Assembly: GCF_023159225.1 (NCBI RefSeq)
Contig: NC_063171.1
Coordinates: 1,903,501 to 1,967,500, forward strand
Reading direction: 5' to 3'
DNA: 64,000 nt
DNA from: Perognathus longimembris pacificus
Lineage: Eukaryota; Chordata; Mammalia; Rodentia; Heteromyidae
Positions within the stretch are counted from its first letter, which is position 1; every line of letters begins with the position of its first letter. A program made the position numbers and the translations under genes. The notes beneath the pieces were generated by a model that saw only the letters and a program-made list of their open reading frames with translations, was not told the origin of the DNA and ran no database searches. Below are positions 35,749-47,228 of the stretch, in pieces.

Positions 35749-35957
35749 TACTGCTGCTACTGGGGCTTAAACTCAAGGCTTCCCGCTTAGATATTTTTCC
35801 CCAAGATTGGCCAACTATACTTGAGCCACACCTATACTTCCACCTCTTTGCTGGGTGATTGGAAGTAAGAGATTTGTCTTCCCAGGTTGGCTTGGGATCA
35901 AATTCCTTAGATCTCAGCCTCCTGAGTAGCCACTGCCATGAGCCACCAACATTTGGC
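35749..35957 (-). mobile_element. B1-tRNA dimeric SINE
   Basis: Antisense 'cttgagccacacctatac', 'ctttgctgggtgattgga', 'tagatctcagcctcctgagtag', 'catgagccacca'. The CCCT tract sits at its tail side. Confidence 0.82.
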
Positions 35958-37258
35958 AAGTAGTTTTATTTCCATTATAACTTTGTAATGGAAATGGTTA
36001 GAGTAGAGGAAAGAAAAAAAACATGAAAAATTCTAAAAGATTATGTTAGAAGAAGTTTTCAATACTACCTCATTCATCAAAGCCATGTCAGTCCTGTTTG
36101 CAAGGAGCCATTCTGGCAAGCATAAATCCTATACTGTCACTCCATTTGTCACAGAGTAAATTACAAGATCAAGATAATACAGCAAGAGAGGAAAGAAAGG
36201 ACCCAAAAGTCCAGAATATTTACAAATATTTACATTCTTGTGGATGACAACGTTTCCTAATAGCTGGAAAGAATAATAGATTTATAAAAAAATGAAATGA
36301 TAACTGGAAAATTAAATTAATGAGTGCTATATGTCTCTATCAGATTGGTAGGAAAATAGCTTAAACTTCCTTTTCTAGTGAGCTTAAAAATAGTATATGC
36401 TTAACAGTATTATTTCAGTGAAGAACAGGTTATTAGGAAGTTTCCAATTTTCTATTTTGCTCTCCTCTCCCCTTCTTTACTCTTCCCTCCCCTCCCCTTC
36501 ATTATTTGTTATAGAAGTCAACACATCCACGAAGACACAAAACACTTCTGTTTTAGGTTGAGGTAAGCCAACTTCCAACAAACATTAAGTCTTAAGGTAG
36601 GAGTTGTATGGTAGAAGGATCACTAATTTGAAAACTTAAACTAGTCCCCAACACTATCTTTTCACCATTCTATCCTCTGCCGTAGTGACTTAGTTACAGG
36701 GATACAGTTCTCTTGCTTAGGGCAACAGAGAAGGAAGAGAGGAAATACAACTATTCCAGAGTTTACTTGTTATATCTCAGACTGGTTTCCTGTCAGTGAT
36801 TAGCACCCCTTGTAACTCAGGAGTAAATCAACCAAGCCATGGCATTTGTCTTCCTGTTGGGTAAACTTCACTGGGAATCCACTGCTTTGTGTTTTGCTTC
36901 TTAACAGCCTCTCCTTCCAATGACATCATTCACAGCCCAGAAATATCACTTCCCCAGCTCTGTATTGGGGAGGCAGCGAGCAGCATTGTCCATCAAAGGG
37001 CTGTGTTTCACAGATGTGACAGTTCAACCACTAATATCTTCTCCAAGTATGGGAAAAGGCAAAGCAACCTTTACAACAGGGCAGCCATTGAGACAGCAGG
37101 ATGTAAACAGCCTCTCTACTGATAAGTGTAATATCATCCCACGGATCAGCAAACAGTGACTCCTTGTCTTTGAGTTGTTCTTTGGGACTCAGTACAAAAC
37201 AGTGTAGCCATTCATAAATTGTCTTTGTCTGCATAATGACTTGAATTTTATGTCCAAG
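35958..37258. other. Unassigned sequence, repeat-free patch at 36.88-37.23 kb
   Basis: No transposon is recognised. A pyrimidine-rich run ending TTCTTAACAG (36898-36907) looks like a splice acceptor in front of two overlapping open frames (36889-37122 and 36920-37159). No matching donor, family motif or partner exon is visible. Confidence 0.35.
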
Positions 37259-37545
37259 TGTCTTAGTTGGTTTTGTGCTGCTATAACAGAATATGAAAAG
37301 ACTGCAAAATTAATAAAGAAAAGAAATGATTTTCTACAGTTCTAGTGGCCACGAAGTTCAATATGAAAGTGCAGGCACTAAGTGAGGTGCTATATGAGAA
37401 CATGGTGAGGGATGATATGACTAGAAAGCATGCTTACTTACTTTCTTAACAAAGCCACAATAGACCCACTCCCAAGATAAGGTCATTAAATTGTTCATGG
37501 GGCAAAGCTTCCAAAACTTAATCATCTCTTCAAAGGCTCACTTTC
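37259..37545 (-). mobile_element. MaLR-type LTR (MLT1/MST-like)
   Basis: Reverse copy of the MaLR pattern: 'tgtcttagttggttttgtgctgctataacaga', 'ttctacagttctagtggcca', 'cccactcccaagataaggtcattaa', 'aacttaatcatctcttcaaaggc'. It begins with the expected TGTCTTAG (complement of the LTR 3' end). Confidence 0.78.
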
Positions 37546-37645
37546 CATGTGACATTGGTCTAGATGCATTATACGTATAAACTGATTTGTTGAATTGGAA
37601 TAATTTTGTCCAATTACTTAAAGATAATAATAAAAAAATTGAAAG
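37546..37645 (+). mobile_element. Old L1 3' end fragment
   Basis: 'ctagatgcattatacgtataaactgatttgttgaattgg' then an A-rich stretch; the same motif recurs at 20.66 and 46.63 kb. Confidence 0.55.
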
Positions 37646-39134
37646 TGCAACCTTCCAAAACAGATTAGGTATTCCTAATCTCAAATACAAAAAGCTCTAA
37701 AAATCCAAATGTTTATTAAAACCAAAATGATCCTGCAAGTAAAGCATTCTAGGCTTGACCTCGTGTGACAAGTCTCAGTCAAAACACAGTCACACCAAGA
37801 ATATTGTATAAAATTACACTCAGGTTATATACATATGATACTTAAATGAATTTCATGCTAAGACTTAGGCCTTGTTCCCTGGATACCTTCATTAGGTATA
37901 TGCAGATATTTCAAAAACAATAGAAATACATAATTTGGAATGTTTTCAAGCCTTTTGATAAAGGACAACCCAACCTGTACTTGCATTGTAACAATTGAAT
38001 TTTGACAGGTGTTTTGGAGGAGACATTCAAACTGTAGCAATCACAAAACTGCTTTGGTAAGATCTCAGCAATAAGGACTGTGAGAGTTTCACAAATTAAA
38101 AGGAAACAGAGTAGGAAACCTTAGACATTCATGAAAATAGTCCTCGGCATGTCACTATATTGTGTTAGTTTGGAATGGATGTGATTTCTCATTGGAGGAA
38201 ATGACAAGACTCAAGTTGTCACTGGCAGAGAAGCCATATTGTACCTCAAGCAATGACAGCCATTTTTTCTTGGCTAATGGAGTTCTGTATGGAATCACTC
38301 TTTGAAAGGAAGCATGGTGCCTAAGTGCTTCCAAACAAAGAAGCTGAAAAATGTTGCAGAAAGTACTGTGATTCTTTATTCATTTCACAGGAAAAGAATA
38401 TCACCTTTTCATACTCTTGAAATCCCTTTGCACAATGGAAATTTTTAAAAATTCCAAAGCACTTTTGTTCCATATGACTATGATGAGCATGGTTATGCAT
38501 AAAAAGAAGATCTAAGAAGGCATGAGAGTCGCACACATGTGAGAGCTTTAAAAAGAAAAGATGGGAAATGTAACATGTGGAAATATGTGGCTCTAATGAT
38601 TTTATAGGAGAGATGAGGAGGAAGGGAAAAGTTTTGACCTCACAAGGGCATTGGTTGGAACTGGTGCTATGTGTTGATTTTCTAGGGTGGCTTGCTCTTC
38701 TTCCATTGGCTTACCCCCTTAAACTTCCGTATTCTCATCAAATTCTTACCTCTGTTCTAGAATGCAGAGGGAGAATGTATCTACTGGGATTTATCTCTCT
38801 TCAGAATCTTAGTTTCCCCAACTTCATCCTACCTTGTCTGAAGAAGAACCATGAATACTAGATTTGGGATTTTGAATCCTCTGGGGCTGTTTTCTTGATA
38901 TGAGTCTTAAAAAACACACACACACACAAATAAAAACTACTTCATACTCTATGTGTGTTTCAATAACTAAGACATGGAGATGCTGTTAATAATGAGTTAT
39001 TTTGTTGAAAACTGAAATAATTTAGGAAAAATTCCCCACAATGTGTGGAACATAATGTATATCTCTTTCCCTTTTCTACATTCTGTAACTCTGGCTTCAT
39101 TGTTGTTGTTTATATGTGGTTTTTAAAAATTTCT
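37646..39134. other. Unassigned intergenic sequence
   Basis: No repeat is recognised except a short (CA)n at about 38912-38929. The frames at 38321-38536 and 38577-38861 show no family features. Confidence 0.4.
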
Positions 39135-39367
39135 AGCTGGGTGCTGGTGGCTTACACCTATAATACCAGTGACTCTGGAGGATCTGAGGATCACAGTTCA
39201 AAACTAGCCTGGGCAGAAAAGTCCCTGTGAGACTCTAATCTCTACCTGACCACTCAAAAAATGAAAGTGGAGCTGGGGCACAAAGTGGTAGAGTGCTAGC
39301 TCTGAAGAAAAGAGCTTAGGGATGGTGCCCAGGCCCCATGTTTAAGCCCCATGACCTACAAAAAAAA
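39135..39367 (+). mobile_element. B1-tRNA dimeric SINE
   Basis: Sense copy: 'gctgggtgctggtggcttaca', 'ggatctgaggatcacagttca', then right monomer 'aaagtggtagagtgctagct' and an A-tail. Confidence 0.9.
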
Positions 39368-40149
39368 TTCTGATTAATGTTTATTTTTTTGGAAGATGGC
39401 AATATAGGGGCCAGGTTGTTGGAAGGGGGAGAAGAACTTTTCTTTGGAAATTTAGTTGTGTTTCCTTTCAAATAATTCTGCTTTTTGGTTGTATTATTTT
39501 AAGCTACATGATTGTAGGTAGAATCTGTCTCTCTTAACAAATAACCTCTAGAAAGCTAGAATTTGAGATGGCCTACATTTAGCTTATTTCTTTGCTTAGA
39601 CACCAAGTTTTAGGAATATTCTCTTTTGCTGCTTGGCTAAATGGTCTACTTGCATCCTTCACAGGAAAATTCATGCATCAGTCTATCATTGTAGGCTCAA
39701 ATTGCTATATGGAGGAGTTATTAGTATTGGAGTCTACAGACTCCATGGTATTCCTCTATTGATGAATGAAAGCAGAAATTTTCAGGACTGACTGTAAGGA
39801 TAGATGTTTCTTAAAGTCCTTTAGGTGACACCAAAGTACTTCCAACATTGAGAATCAATGACCTTAAAAAGGGAGCCTTTGTCCTGAAAGAAGCTGAGTA
39901 GCCATCTTCATAATTATTGTGTGAAGTCTAATCTCGAGGTCTAGAGTACTCTGGCACATCTCCAAAGTGCTTTCCCTTTGTGTTGGTTCTATTTTTGTGT
40001 CCCTCTGCACTTTAGATTGTCTTTTCAATTATTTCAGTATACACACACTGAACAGGTTGTTAATATATTGTGGTTTGGGATCAATTCTGGAAAAGCCAAA
40101 TCCTTGGGCTCTCTGTGGTGGGAGTTGAGTCCCCAGCTGTTGAGTAGTG
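39368..40149. other. Unassigned intergenic sequence
   Basis: No repeat or gene recognised. Confidence 0.4.
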
Positions 40150-40540
40150 ACTTTTTTTTTCTAATTTTTATTATCAAACTGATGCACAGAGAGGTTACAG
40201 TTTCATACGTTAGGCATTGGATACATTTCTTGTACTGTTTGTTACCTTGTCCCTCATACCACCCTCCCTCCTCCCCCTTTCCCTTCCCCCCCTGGAGGTG
40301 TTCAGTTCATTTATACCAAACAGTTTTGCAAGTATTGCTTTTGTAGTTGTTTGTCTTTTTTTACCCTGTGTCTCTCAAATTTGGTATTCCCTTTCAATTT
40401 TCTGCATCCAATACCAGTATACACGGTTTCCAATATACTCAGATAAGATTACAGAGATAGTGTAGGTACAACCACAGGAGGGTAATACAAGAACATCATC
40501 AATAATAGAAGCTACATATACACATGGGATGTTGAAAGTA
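40150..40540 (-). mobile_element. 5'-truncated L1, 3' end only
   Basis: Reverse copy of the same L1 3'UTR as at 19.66 kb: poly-T, 'ttattatcaaactgatgcacag', 'catacgttaggcattggataca', a C-rich tract and 'gggatgttgaaagtag'. About 390 bp; flanks 'agtagtgacttt' and 'agtagttgacttt' suggest an imperfect target-site duplication. Confidence 0.92.
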
Positions 40541-40601
40541 GTTGACTTTGTCAGGAGGGCTGAGGCTCAGGAGCATGACTCTTAAAAAATGTTGGCAAGA
40601 G

Positions 40602-40806
40602 GGCTGGGGATATAGCCTAGTGGCAAGAGTGCCTGCCTCGGATACACGAGGCCCTAGGTTCGATTCCCCAGCACCACATATACAGAAAATGGCCAGAAGC
40701 GGCGCTGTGGCTCAAGTGGCAGAGTGCTAGCCTTGAGCGGGAAGAAGCCAGGGACAGTGCTCAGGCCCTGAGTCCAAGGCCCAGGACTGGCCAAAAAAAA
40801 AAAAAA
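40602..40806 (+). mobile_element. IDL-Geo-like SINE, 'GGATACACG' subfamily
   Basis: Complete copy with 'cggatacacgagg', 'gagcgggaag' and 'gtccaaggccc' as in the copy at 4990. Target-site duplications of at least 12 bp (tgttggcaagag, with shared A residues before it) lie at about 40584-40601 and 40801-40818. The target is TT/AAAA. Confidence 0.96.
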
Positions 40807-40894
40807 TGTTGGCAAGAGGACACTCAGATGTGGGGTACACAGCATCCAAGCCTATCACTTATTGCTTGTGTTTTGTTTGCTTACAATCTAAGTT

Positions 40895-41240
40895 CTATCC
40901 AAAAGCCCACGTGATCTTTTAAAAATACAAGTCTTTCCTCTTCTGAAAACACTCTAGTATTTCTCATTATACACAGAATAAAATTCAGTTCCATCCCACA
41001 AGCAGTATTTTCTGCTTACTTGTTTGTCCCCTGCTCCTATTACACCAGTTGCCTTCTGTCCATAGGTAATGTGAGCTCACTCTTAACCACTGGCATTTGC
41101 TCTTGTCCTTTGGGTTGGGAGGGTAATTTTACTAGACAGAGGAGCTTATTCTGAACTCCAACCCAAGGCTGCCTATGTCCTCTGTTTCCCTCTCAGATAG
41201 TTTTGGTGCCATTTGTTACTTTTTCAAATCATTATTTTGA
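40895..41240 (+). mobile_element. L2 LINE fragment
   Basis: Ordered resemblance to L2 3' sequence: 'acagaataaaattcagttcc', 'ttacaccagttgccttctgtcc', 'ggcatttgctcttgtcctttggg'. Ancient. Confidence 0.5.
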
Positions 41241-41559
41241 TTTTGTTCTCTCCCTGACTGTTAGACTTCCTTCCTCCTTCTTATCTGGCTTGCATACAAC
41301 TGTATCTTCAGCCTATGTAGAGCACCCAGGGCCCACAGCTGGCCCACCATGCCCTTTTAAGACCCTAAGAACAAGCTCCCCTGGTGACAGATAGATGAGC
41401 AGACTCCCTTCCCCTCAGGCCACAGTTCTATGAGTTCCCCTGGGAGATTTAGAAGCATGTGTTCAGTGTGCTCTTCTTCCACATAGATGCAGGTCTCCAA
41501 TCGGGTGTGCAGGCAAACAGTGGGTTCAGTTTTAGCCCTTGCTTGCTCAAAAAACACTG

Positions 41560-41609
<50 letters not shown>

Positions 41610-42325
41610 TCAAAGTGCTCAGTAAATATTTGTTTACTAAGTGAATGTGAGGCATCAGGGTGGCCAATTCATGTGTAGCACACTCCCAAGTCGAGGTGCA
41701 GCCCCAGCCCCATAGCAAGGATGCGCTAAGCATCCAACCTTCCACTGCTAAGGATGCTAAGAATGCGCTAAGCAGCCACCTCTCCACTGCTCAACTCCAC
41801 CTTCAACTGTAGTGGCTGTCGGTTTGTAAACTATCAACATGATGTTAATGGCTTGCAAAATTCCTGAAAGTAATACTTGCCTTTGGGAGCACACTAGACC
41901 GTACCTTACTCAAGGGCCGAACTCTGGGTACTTCAGATCCCCAGGCAGAGAAAATGACTAAGGATTTTTCCACAGATTGGAAGCTGAGATTGTTTATACA
42001 CTGTGTGGTGGCTTCATGGGTGTGGAGATCAGGAAATCACTTGTCACCCAAGGGTGAAGGCTTTGAGGGGAGTTAGAAAATACACAAATGACTGGAAAAA
42101 AAAAAAAGGAAGCTAATACTGTTAACTCATGCACTGTCACTTCCATTGTCTATGAAATAAATAACTTGAACTAATTGTCCTCCATTTCAGCCGCAGACTA
42201 GTGTTCTTCTATATACTATGCATAGAGTGATGTATAGAAGGGAAGATGCAAAGAGGCAGATGTTTCAGTGTACAAATGAGCACACAAATAAAATACATGT
42301 TAGTGTTATATTTATTGTTTTAAGC
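41241..42325. other. Unassigned sequence with a (GT)n array and a short imperfect repeat
   Basis: (GT)n at 41562-41608. At about 41715-41795, 'aaggatgcgctaagca...ccactgct' recurs as 'aagaatgcgctaagca...ccactgct'. No gene recognised. Confidence 0.45.
41562..41608. repeat. (GT)n microsatellite
   Basis: About 47 bp of uninterrupted GT. Confidence 0.97.
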
Positions 42326-42538
42326 TTGTCCCTTTTTCTTACATCAGGATTTGGATGCAGGACTTTGAATTTGTTCTCTCCTCTTTCTTGCTCAGCTGGG
42401 ACTTTATCACTTAGGTCACACACTCTACAGTCCTGTTTTTCCCCCCTGACTATTTTAGAGATAGAATCTCTTGGACTTTTTTGTCTAGGCTGGCTTTGAA
42501 ACTTCATCCTTCATATCTTAGCCTGCTGAGTAGTGAGT
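42326..42538 (-). mobile_element. B1-tRNA dimeric SINE
   Basis: Antisense and diverged; 'tttagagatagaatctcttgga', 'gtctaggctggctttgaaa', 'agcctgctgagtagtgag'. Confidence 0.72.
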
Positions 42539-42639
42539 CAAAAGCCATTGGTTCTTGGTTCTTCTTTTCTTTATGTAATAAAGAAAATTGCTTAGATTAA
42601 ATTTTCCCTGAAGCTCAGTTTTTCATTATGTATGTTCAT

Positions 42640-42848
42640 ATGCTGGTGCTGGAACTTGAATTCAAGGACTTCTGCTTCCATTGAGTGTTTTTACTCACGT
42701 CTGATGTTCTACTACTTGAGTCACACTTCTACTTCTAGCTCTTTGCTAGTTAATTGGAGATAAGTTTTGTCTGCTTGGGAAGGCTTAAAATGTGATTTTC
42801 AGATCTCAGCCATATAAAGAGCTGAGTGTGTGCTACAATTGCCCAGTT
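42640..42848 (-). mobile_element. B1-tRNA dimeric SINE
   Basis: Antisense 'gctggtgctggaacttgaattc', 'tactacttgagtcacacttcta', 'gttaattggagataagt', 'cagatctcagcc'. Second copy in tandem with the previous one. Confidence 0.8.
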
Positions 42849-43764
42849 ACCTCAGTGCTTAAGGGCTTTTCCAGTACCAACTACACTATTACTATGTTAG
42901 TAAGAATACAATTCTTATCATATCTTTCTTTCACTCAGAGTTTGTATGCTGATTTTCCTCTTCTTCTCACACCCAATTTTACATTCTTTTGTTGGATTCT
43001 GAATTTAAGCAAAAGTTAAATACTGTCCAGCAAGCCAAATGAAATATAAATGCAAACCATCAAATTGGAGGAATATAAAGTGCTGTTATCAGAGGCTCAG
43101 TAGCAGCTGTAAGAGTTAGAACTGCTGATGTTGGGCTATCACTTTTCTGGGCAAATACTAGTGTTGAAATATATGATTACCATCCCTCTCCTCCTTCAAA
43201 CCACCCGAATAAACATCCAGCTTCCCAGAAAAATTCATGTGCACATGGGTAGGACAAGAGCCCTTCACAGCAGCCTTTAGTCAGGGGCACCAAGTTCTAA
43301 TAGAATCTGTCATCCTAACATGCACCACTGAATCATGTTTATATATAACTCTAATATTAAAAAGCAACAGCCAATGTCAATGGTGCAATATAAAAATATC
43401 TTAATAGCCAGAAACTGACTAATGAATACTACTGTAATAATAGTTTAATTTGAAGAAGTCTGACAGCTGGTTGCTTTGATGAGAGCAGTTTCCAAGGAGT
43501 TCTAGCCCCATGCCGAGAGTATCACCAGCCTGCTGATTTATAGCAGTGGTGCAGAACTGTTTAATGCCACCACCTCTCAGCTAAAGTAATAATAAACAGG
43601 AATGTTATGGTTTCCTTTTCTATATGAATTGTTCAGGCTCTGTATAGTAAGTACCAACTCAATAGGGGATAATAGCTGCCTTTCCTGTGGGAGTTGTAAC
43701 CGGAGTGAACTTTTTCTTTTTCTTTTTCTTTCTGTGCTTCTTTCCTTTGCTTCCTTATAAAAAA
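42849..43764. other. Repeat-poor intergenic sequence
   Basis: No transposon is recognised. The mixed-composition patch at about 43430-43600 is a candidate constrained non-coding segment on appearance only. Confidence 0.4.
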
Positions 43765-43820
43765 CATATATATATATATGTATATGTATGTATATATAGG
43801 TATATGTATATACACACACA
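43765..43820. repeat. (TATATG)n / (TA)n(CA)n low-complexity repeat
   Basis: Alternating TATA, TATG and ACAC. Confidence 0.93.
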
Positions 43821-44622
43821 TCAGGATTACTATGGAGATTCTTGAATTTGTGATGGGTTTATTTTATTCTTTGACATAACCCTTGTACATCCCATTCTGC
43901 TTAGCAAATGTAATTACTCTGGTTATGATGTAGCTTCTTTTTTATTTCAAAACTACCCAAGATAGTTGAAAGCAGACAGTGAGGGCATGAAATATATGGT
44001 TCTTCAACTATCTTAATTATACTGTGTGACTCTGTGTTTGATATGGAATAGCAATGTCTGGGAAGTGAGTTTAATCTCTAAAGAGTTAGGAAGGTTGCTA
44101 AAAAGATTCATTGATTCTTTTTTTTTTCAGAAGTACAATCTTTTATTGTATAAATGTCAGAAGCTTCAAATTATTAGGAAATGTGTCATGAAACTCAAGG
44201 TATAATAACATTTTTTTTGTGCAAAGAAATCTTCTAAGCTCAAACATGTCTTAGGTTCTCAGGGAATAAAATGCTGGGACTCATTTTAATTTGTCATTTA
44301 GGATGAGCCCTCCACTGGGTCCTTTGATATGTAGCTATTTCTCAGTCACCCCTGAGCCTTTGTAAGCCCTGGATTGCAGAGGCATCACAGACCTACGAGA
44401 AAAAACAGATACTGACATGGAATTTGAAGTTTCAGAGCTGAACTATGGGGAAAATCACTAGGTTTTGTCTGTGTGAAGAGGTTTGTAAAAGGAAGTAGTG
44501 AAGAAAATGAGACAGTATTATGAGTTGTGTCACCTATCACAGGAAGAGCTTCTAGTTCTGCTAAAGTCATGGCTAAATTCTTACCAGTAGACGATGCATT
44601 TGCTAGGATGACTTTAATTGAA
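43821..44622. other. Unassigned intergenic sequence
   Basis: No repeat or gene recognised. Confidence 0.4.
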
Positions 44623-44623
44623 A

Positions 44624-45000
44624 GTCTCTTAGTTACTTTTGTGTTCCTCTAACAGAGAGAACAATACAATGGAGGAAGAATTAATTTTAGCTTACAGATT
44701 CAGAAGTTTCAGTCCATTGGAGCAGGGAAGGTATAACAGAGAAGAAACACTCACATGGCAGTATTCAAGAAAGAGGGAGAAAAGGGAGGGAGAAATGGCT
44801 GTATTCATGGCTCTCTCCATTTTCCCCTTTCATTTATTGATCCCTAACCTATAAATGACACCCACATTCAGAATGGATCACATCTCTTAGTAAATTATTT
44901 CTGAACTGCTTTCATAGACATTCCTATAGGTGTGCTTTACTACTCTCTGAGGTACTCCTTAATCATTAAGTTGATAATCAAGATTAACTATGACTGCAGC
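44624..45000 (-). mobile_element. MaLR-type LTR (ORR1/MT-like)
   Basis: Reverse MaLR pattern: 'gtctcttagttacttttgtg', 'ttttagcttacagattcagaag', 'ttcagtccattggagcaggga'. A region near 44910-45000 ('catagacattcctataggtgtg', 'ttgataatcaagattaacta') also matches rodent LTR text. The far boundary is uncertain. Confidence 0.6.
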
Positions 45001-45535
45001 AAGTAAAAGAAAATATATCATAGGTTCTTAAATAATAAAGACAATGTACTGATCTGAGAAATCTAGACACTGGATGTACTTCAGATTTGTGAGTTCAAAG
45101 GTGATGAACAGTTCCAGGATTTGAACTCTTAATGATTTTCCTCATTGTGCTTTACCCTATGTGTTGGGTTTATTCTCAGGATATCTCCTTGGGCCTCATA
45201 TCTATTATCTACCTTGAATTTGCCTGAAAATCTAAGGAAAAACCCTATGGTGAATGTAGAATCAGTGTCAGGAAGTTCAAAGTTATTGAACATGTTCTCT
45301 ATTCATGGCATCTCACGGATACTCCCATATGATGTCCTGGGCTGCTAGAAGGGCAATGATGGTGAAGAAGCAGTCCACAGAAGAGTTTTAAAAGCTGAAA
45401 ATAATCTTTCTGGAAATATCAAGGTTACTTTAAAGGCCAGAAAGAAGTATTGCTACAAACATTTGCAGCTATTTATTACAAATCAAGGTCAGCTGAAAAT
45501 CCAACTGCCAGACCTGACTGCAAACAATGAGGCTT
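45001..45535. other. Unassigned intergenic sequence
   Basis: No repeat or gene recognised. Confidence 0.4.
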
Positions 45536-45753
45536 TTTTTTTTTTTTTTGCCAGTCCTGGAGCTTGAACTTAGGACCTGAGCACTCTCCCTGGCTTTTTA
45601 TTTTTATTTTTTCTTGCTTAAGGCTAGCACTCTGCCACTTAAGCCACAACGCTACTTCTGGCCATTTTCTATATATGCGTTGCTGAGGAATAGAACCCAG
45701 GGCTTCATGTATATGAGCCAAGCACTCTTGTCACTAGGCCATAGTCTCAGCCC
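45536..45753 (-). mobile_element. IDL-Geo-like SINE (older copy)
   Basis: Complete but more diverged antisense copy, with a T-rich expansion (about 45596-45614) where the other copies have 'ctttttgctc'. Flanks 'aatgaggctttt' and 'aacaaggctttc' look like a decayed target-site duplication. Confidence 0.92.
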
Positions 45754-46108
45754 CCAACAAGGCTTTCTACAATGAGCTTAGTCAAGACTTCTGTTCTTCC
45801 TCATCAGTAACTATGTATTTTGAATGAGCTATTCTTGTTTCACCTTTCTGCCTCTGCTCTTAAAATTCTTCTCCATCCCGACCAATCAATCTTACTTACT
45901 CATGAAGGGGCACAATATAGTAATAAAAAATGTAGGCACAGGAGTAATATTGCATATGTATTCCCATACAGGTTCAGACTTAGCATCATTGCTAAGACGA
46001 ATCTAGCAGCTTACTTAACTGTACTCCCACAATTTCCTTATAACTGAGTACAAAACTGGAATATGATGGTTCCTGACTCAGGAGTCCTCATGGGCATCAC
46101 AGGAGGAG

Positions 46109-46110
<2 letters not shown>
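45754..46110. other. Unassigned intergenic sequence
   Basis: No repeat or gene recognised. Confidence 0.4.
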
Positions 46111-46139
<29 letters not shown>

Positions 46140-46216
46140 TGTATGTATGTATGTATGTGTGTGTATGTGTATATATGTGTAAATATAACATTGTATGTGT
46201 ACATATATGTATATAT
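46111..46216. repeat. (GTAT)n microsatellite with TG/TA tail
   Basis: About 48 bp of GTAT repeats then mixed GTGTAT and ATATGT. Confidence 0.95.
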
Positions 46217-46554
46217 AGCATAGTTTAGTGTAGGACACTTGTAATCAATCAAAAAATATTAGCTATAATTTTAATGCTTTAAAAAATCATTCCCTGACCA
46301 TCTCATGTCTATTTCCTTTAAATTACTGTATAGCTTTGGCTATATAGTACATTGCACATTTGATCTGGGTTGATTTTGTATGGCCTAACCCAGGACTGGA
46401 GATTTCGATCAAATATTTCTTGGTGTATAATTTTTAAAAAGTTAGTTTGATAAACCTGGTGAAAAGTTTTCCATTCAATTGTTATGTGTCTCATGAATAA
46501 ACACAGAAAGAGAGGCAAAGAATGCAATCATAATATTCAATACATATCCAATGA

Positions 46555-46720
46555 AATTAGGAAAATTGAGGGGAGGGATTGGACTGGAAGGGATGGAAGA
46601 GAATGATGGAAGAGGTGTCAGTGGTCACGATGCATTGTACCTATAAACTGCTTTGTTGAGTGTTAATACCTTTGTATAACTACTTGAACATAAGGAAAAT
46701 ATACTAATAAAAATTCTATT
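46555..46720 (+). mobile_element. Old L1 3' end fragment
   Basis: A purine-rich stretch (about 46568-46615) is followed by 'cgatgcattgtacctataaactgctttgttga' and an AATAAAA-like end: the same layout as the L1 3' ends elsewhere, but older. Confidence 0.6.
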
Positions 46721-46855
46721 CTTTAATCAGAATATATATTTTTAGAACAACATTCAATCTTGTAATTCCTGGACAATTTATAAGGTACAGAAAATGTGAT
46801 GGTGAATAAAACATTCACAGACACAATGGATAAAGTTAACATTAACTATAAAGTG

Positions 46856-47228
46856 TGGCCAGGTGCTGGTGGCTCACACCTTTAATCCTAGCTGCTTAGG
46901 AGGTTGAAATCAGAGGATCTCGGTTCAAAGCTAACCTAGGCAGGAAAGTCCTTAAGATTGTTATCTCCAGTTAACCATCAAAAATCTAGAAATGAAGCTG
47001 TGGCTCCAGTGGTAGAGTGCCAATCTTGAGCAAAATAACTAAGGGAGATCACCCAGCCCTTGATCAATGTCCCAGTATCAACTAACTAACTAACTTACCA
47101 ACTAAATAACTGATTAAATAAATGAATAGCTGGAAGTGAAGATGAGGCTCAAGTGGTAGAGTGCTGCTCTTGAATAAGAAACCTAGGCCTATGTCTAGGC
47201 CTTATCTCTGAGTTCAAGCCCTAGGACT
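46856..47228 (+). mobile_element. B1-tRNA SINE followed by an extra tRNA-like monomer
   Basis: B1 half from 46856 ('ccaggtgctggtggctcaca', 'taatcctagctgc'), right monomer at about 46991-47085 ('gctgtggctccagtggtagag'), a simple AACT/AAAT-rich spacer (about 47086-47128), then a second right-type monomer at 47129-47228 ('gaggctcaagtggtagagtgc', 'gagttcaagccctagga'). Either a trimer or two insertions. Confidence 0.85.

Noticed and set aside
36889..37159. A small protein-coding gene
   Set aside because: Two overlapping frames of equal length, no family motif and no visible donor site; kept only as a weak finding.
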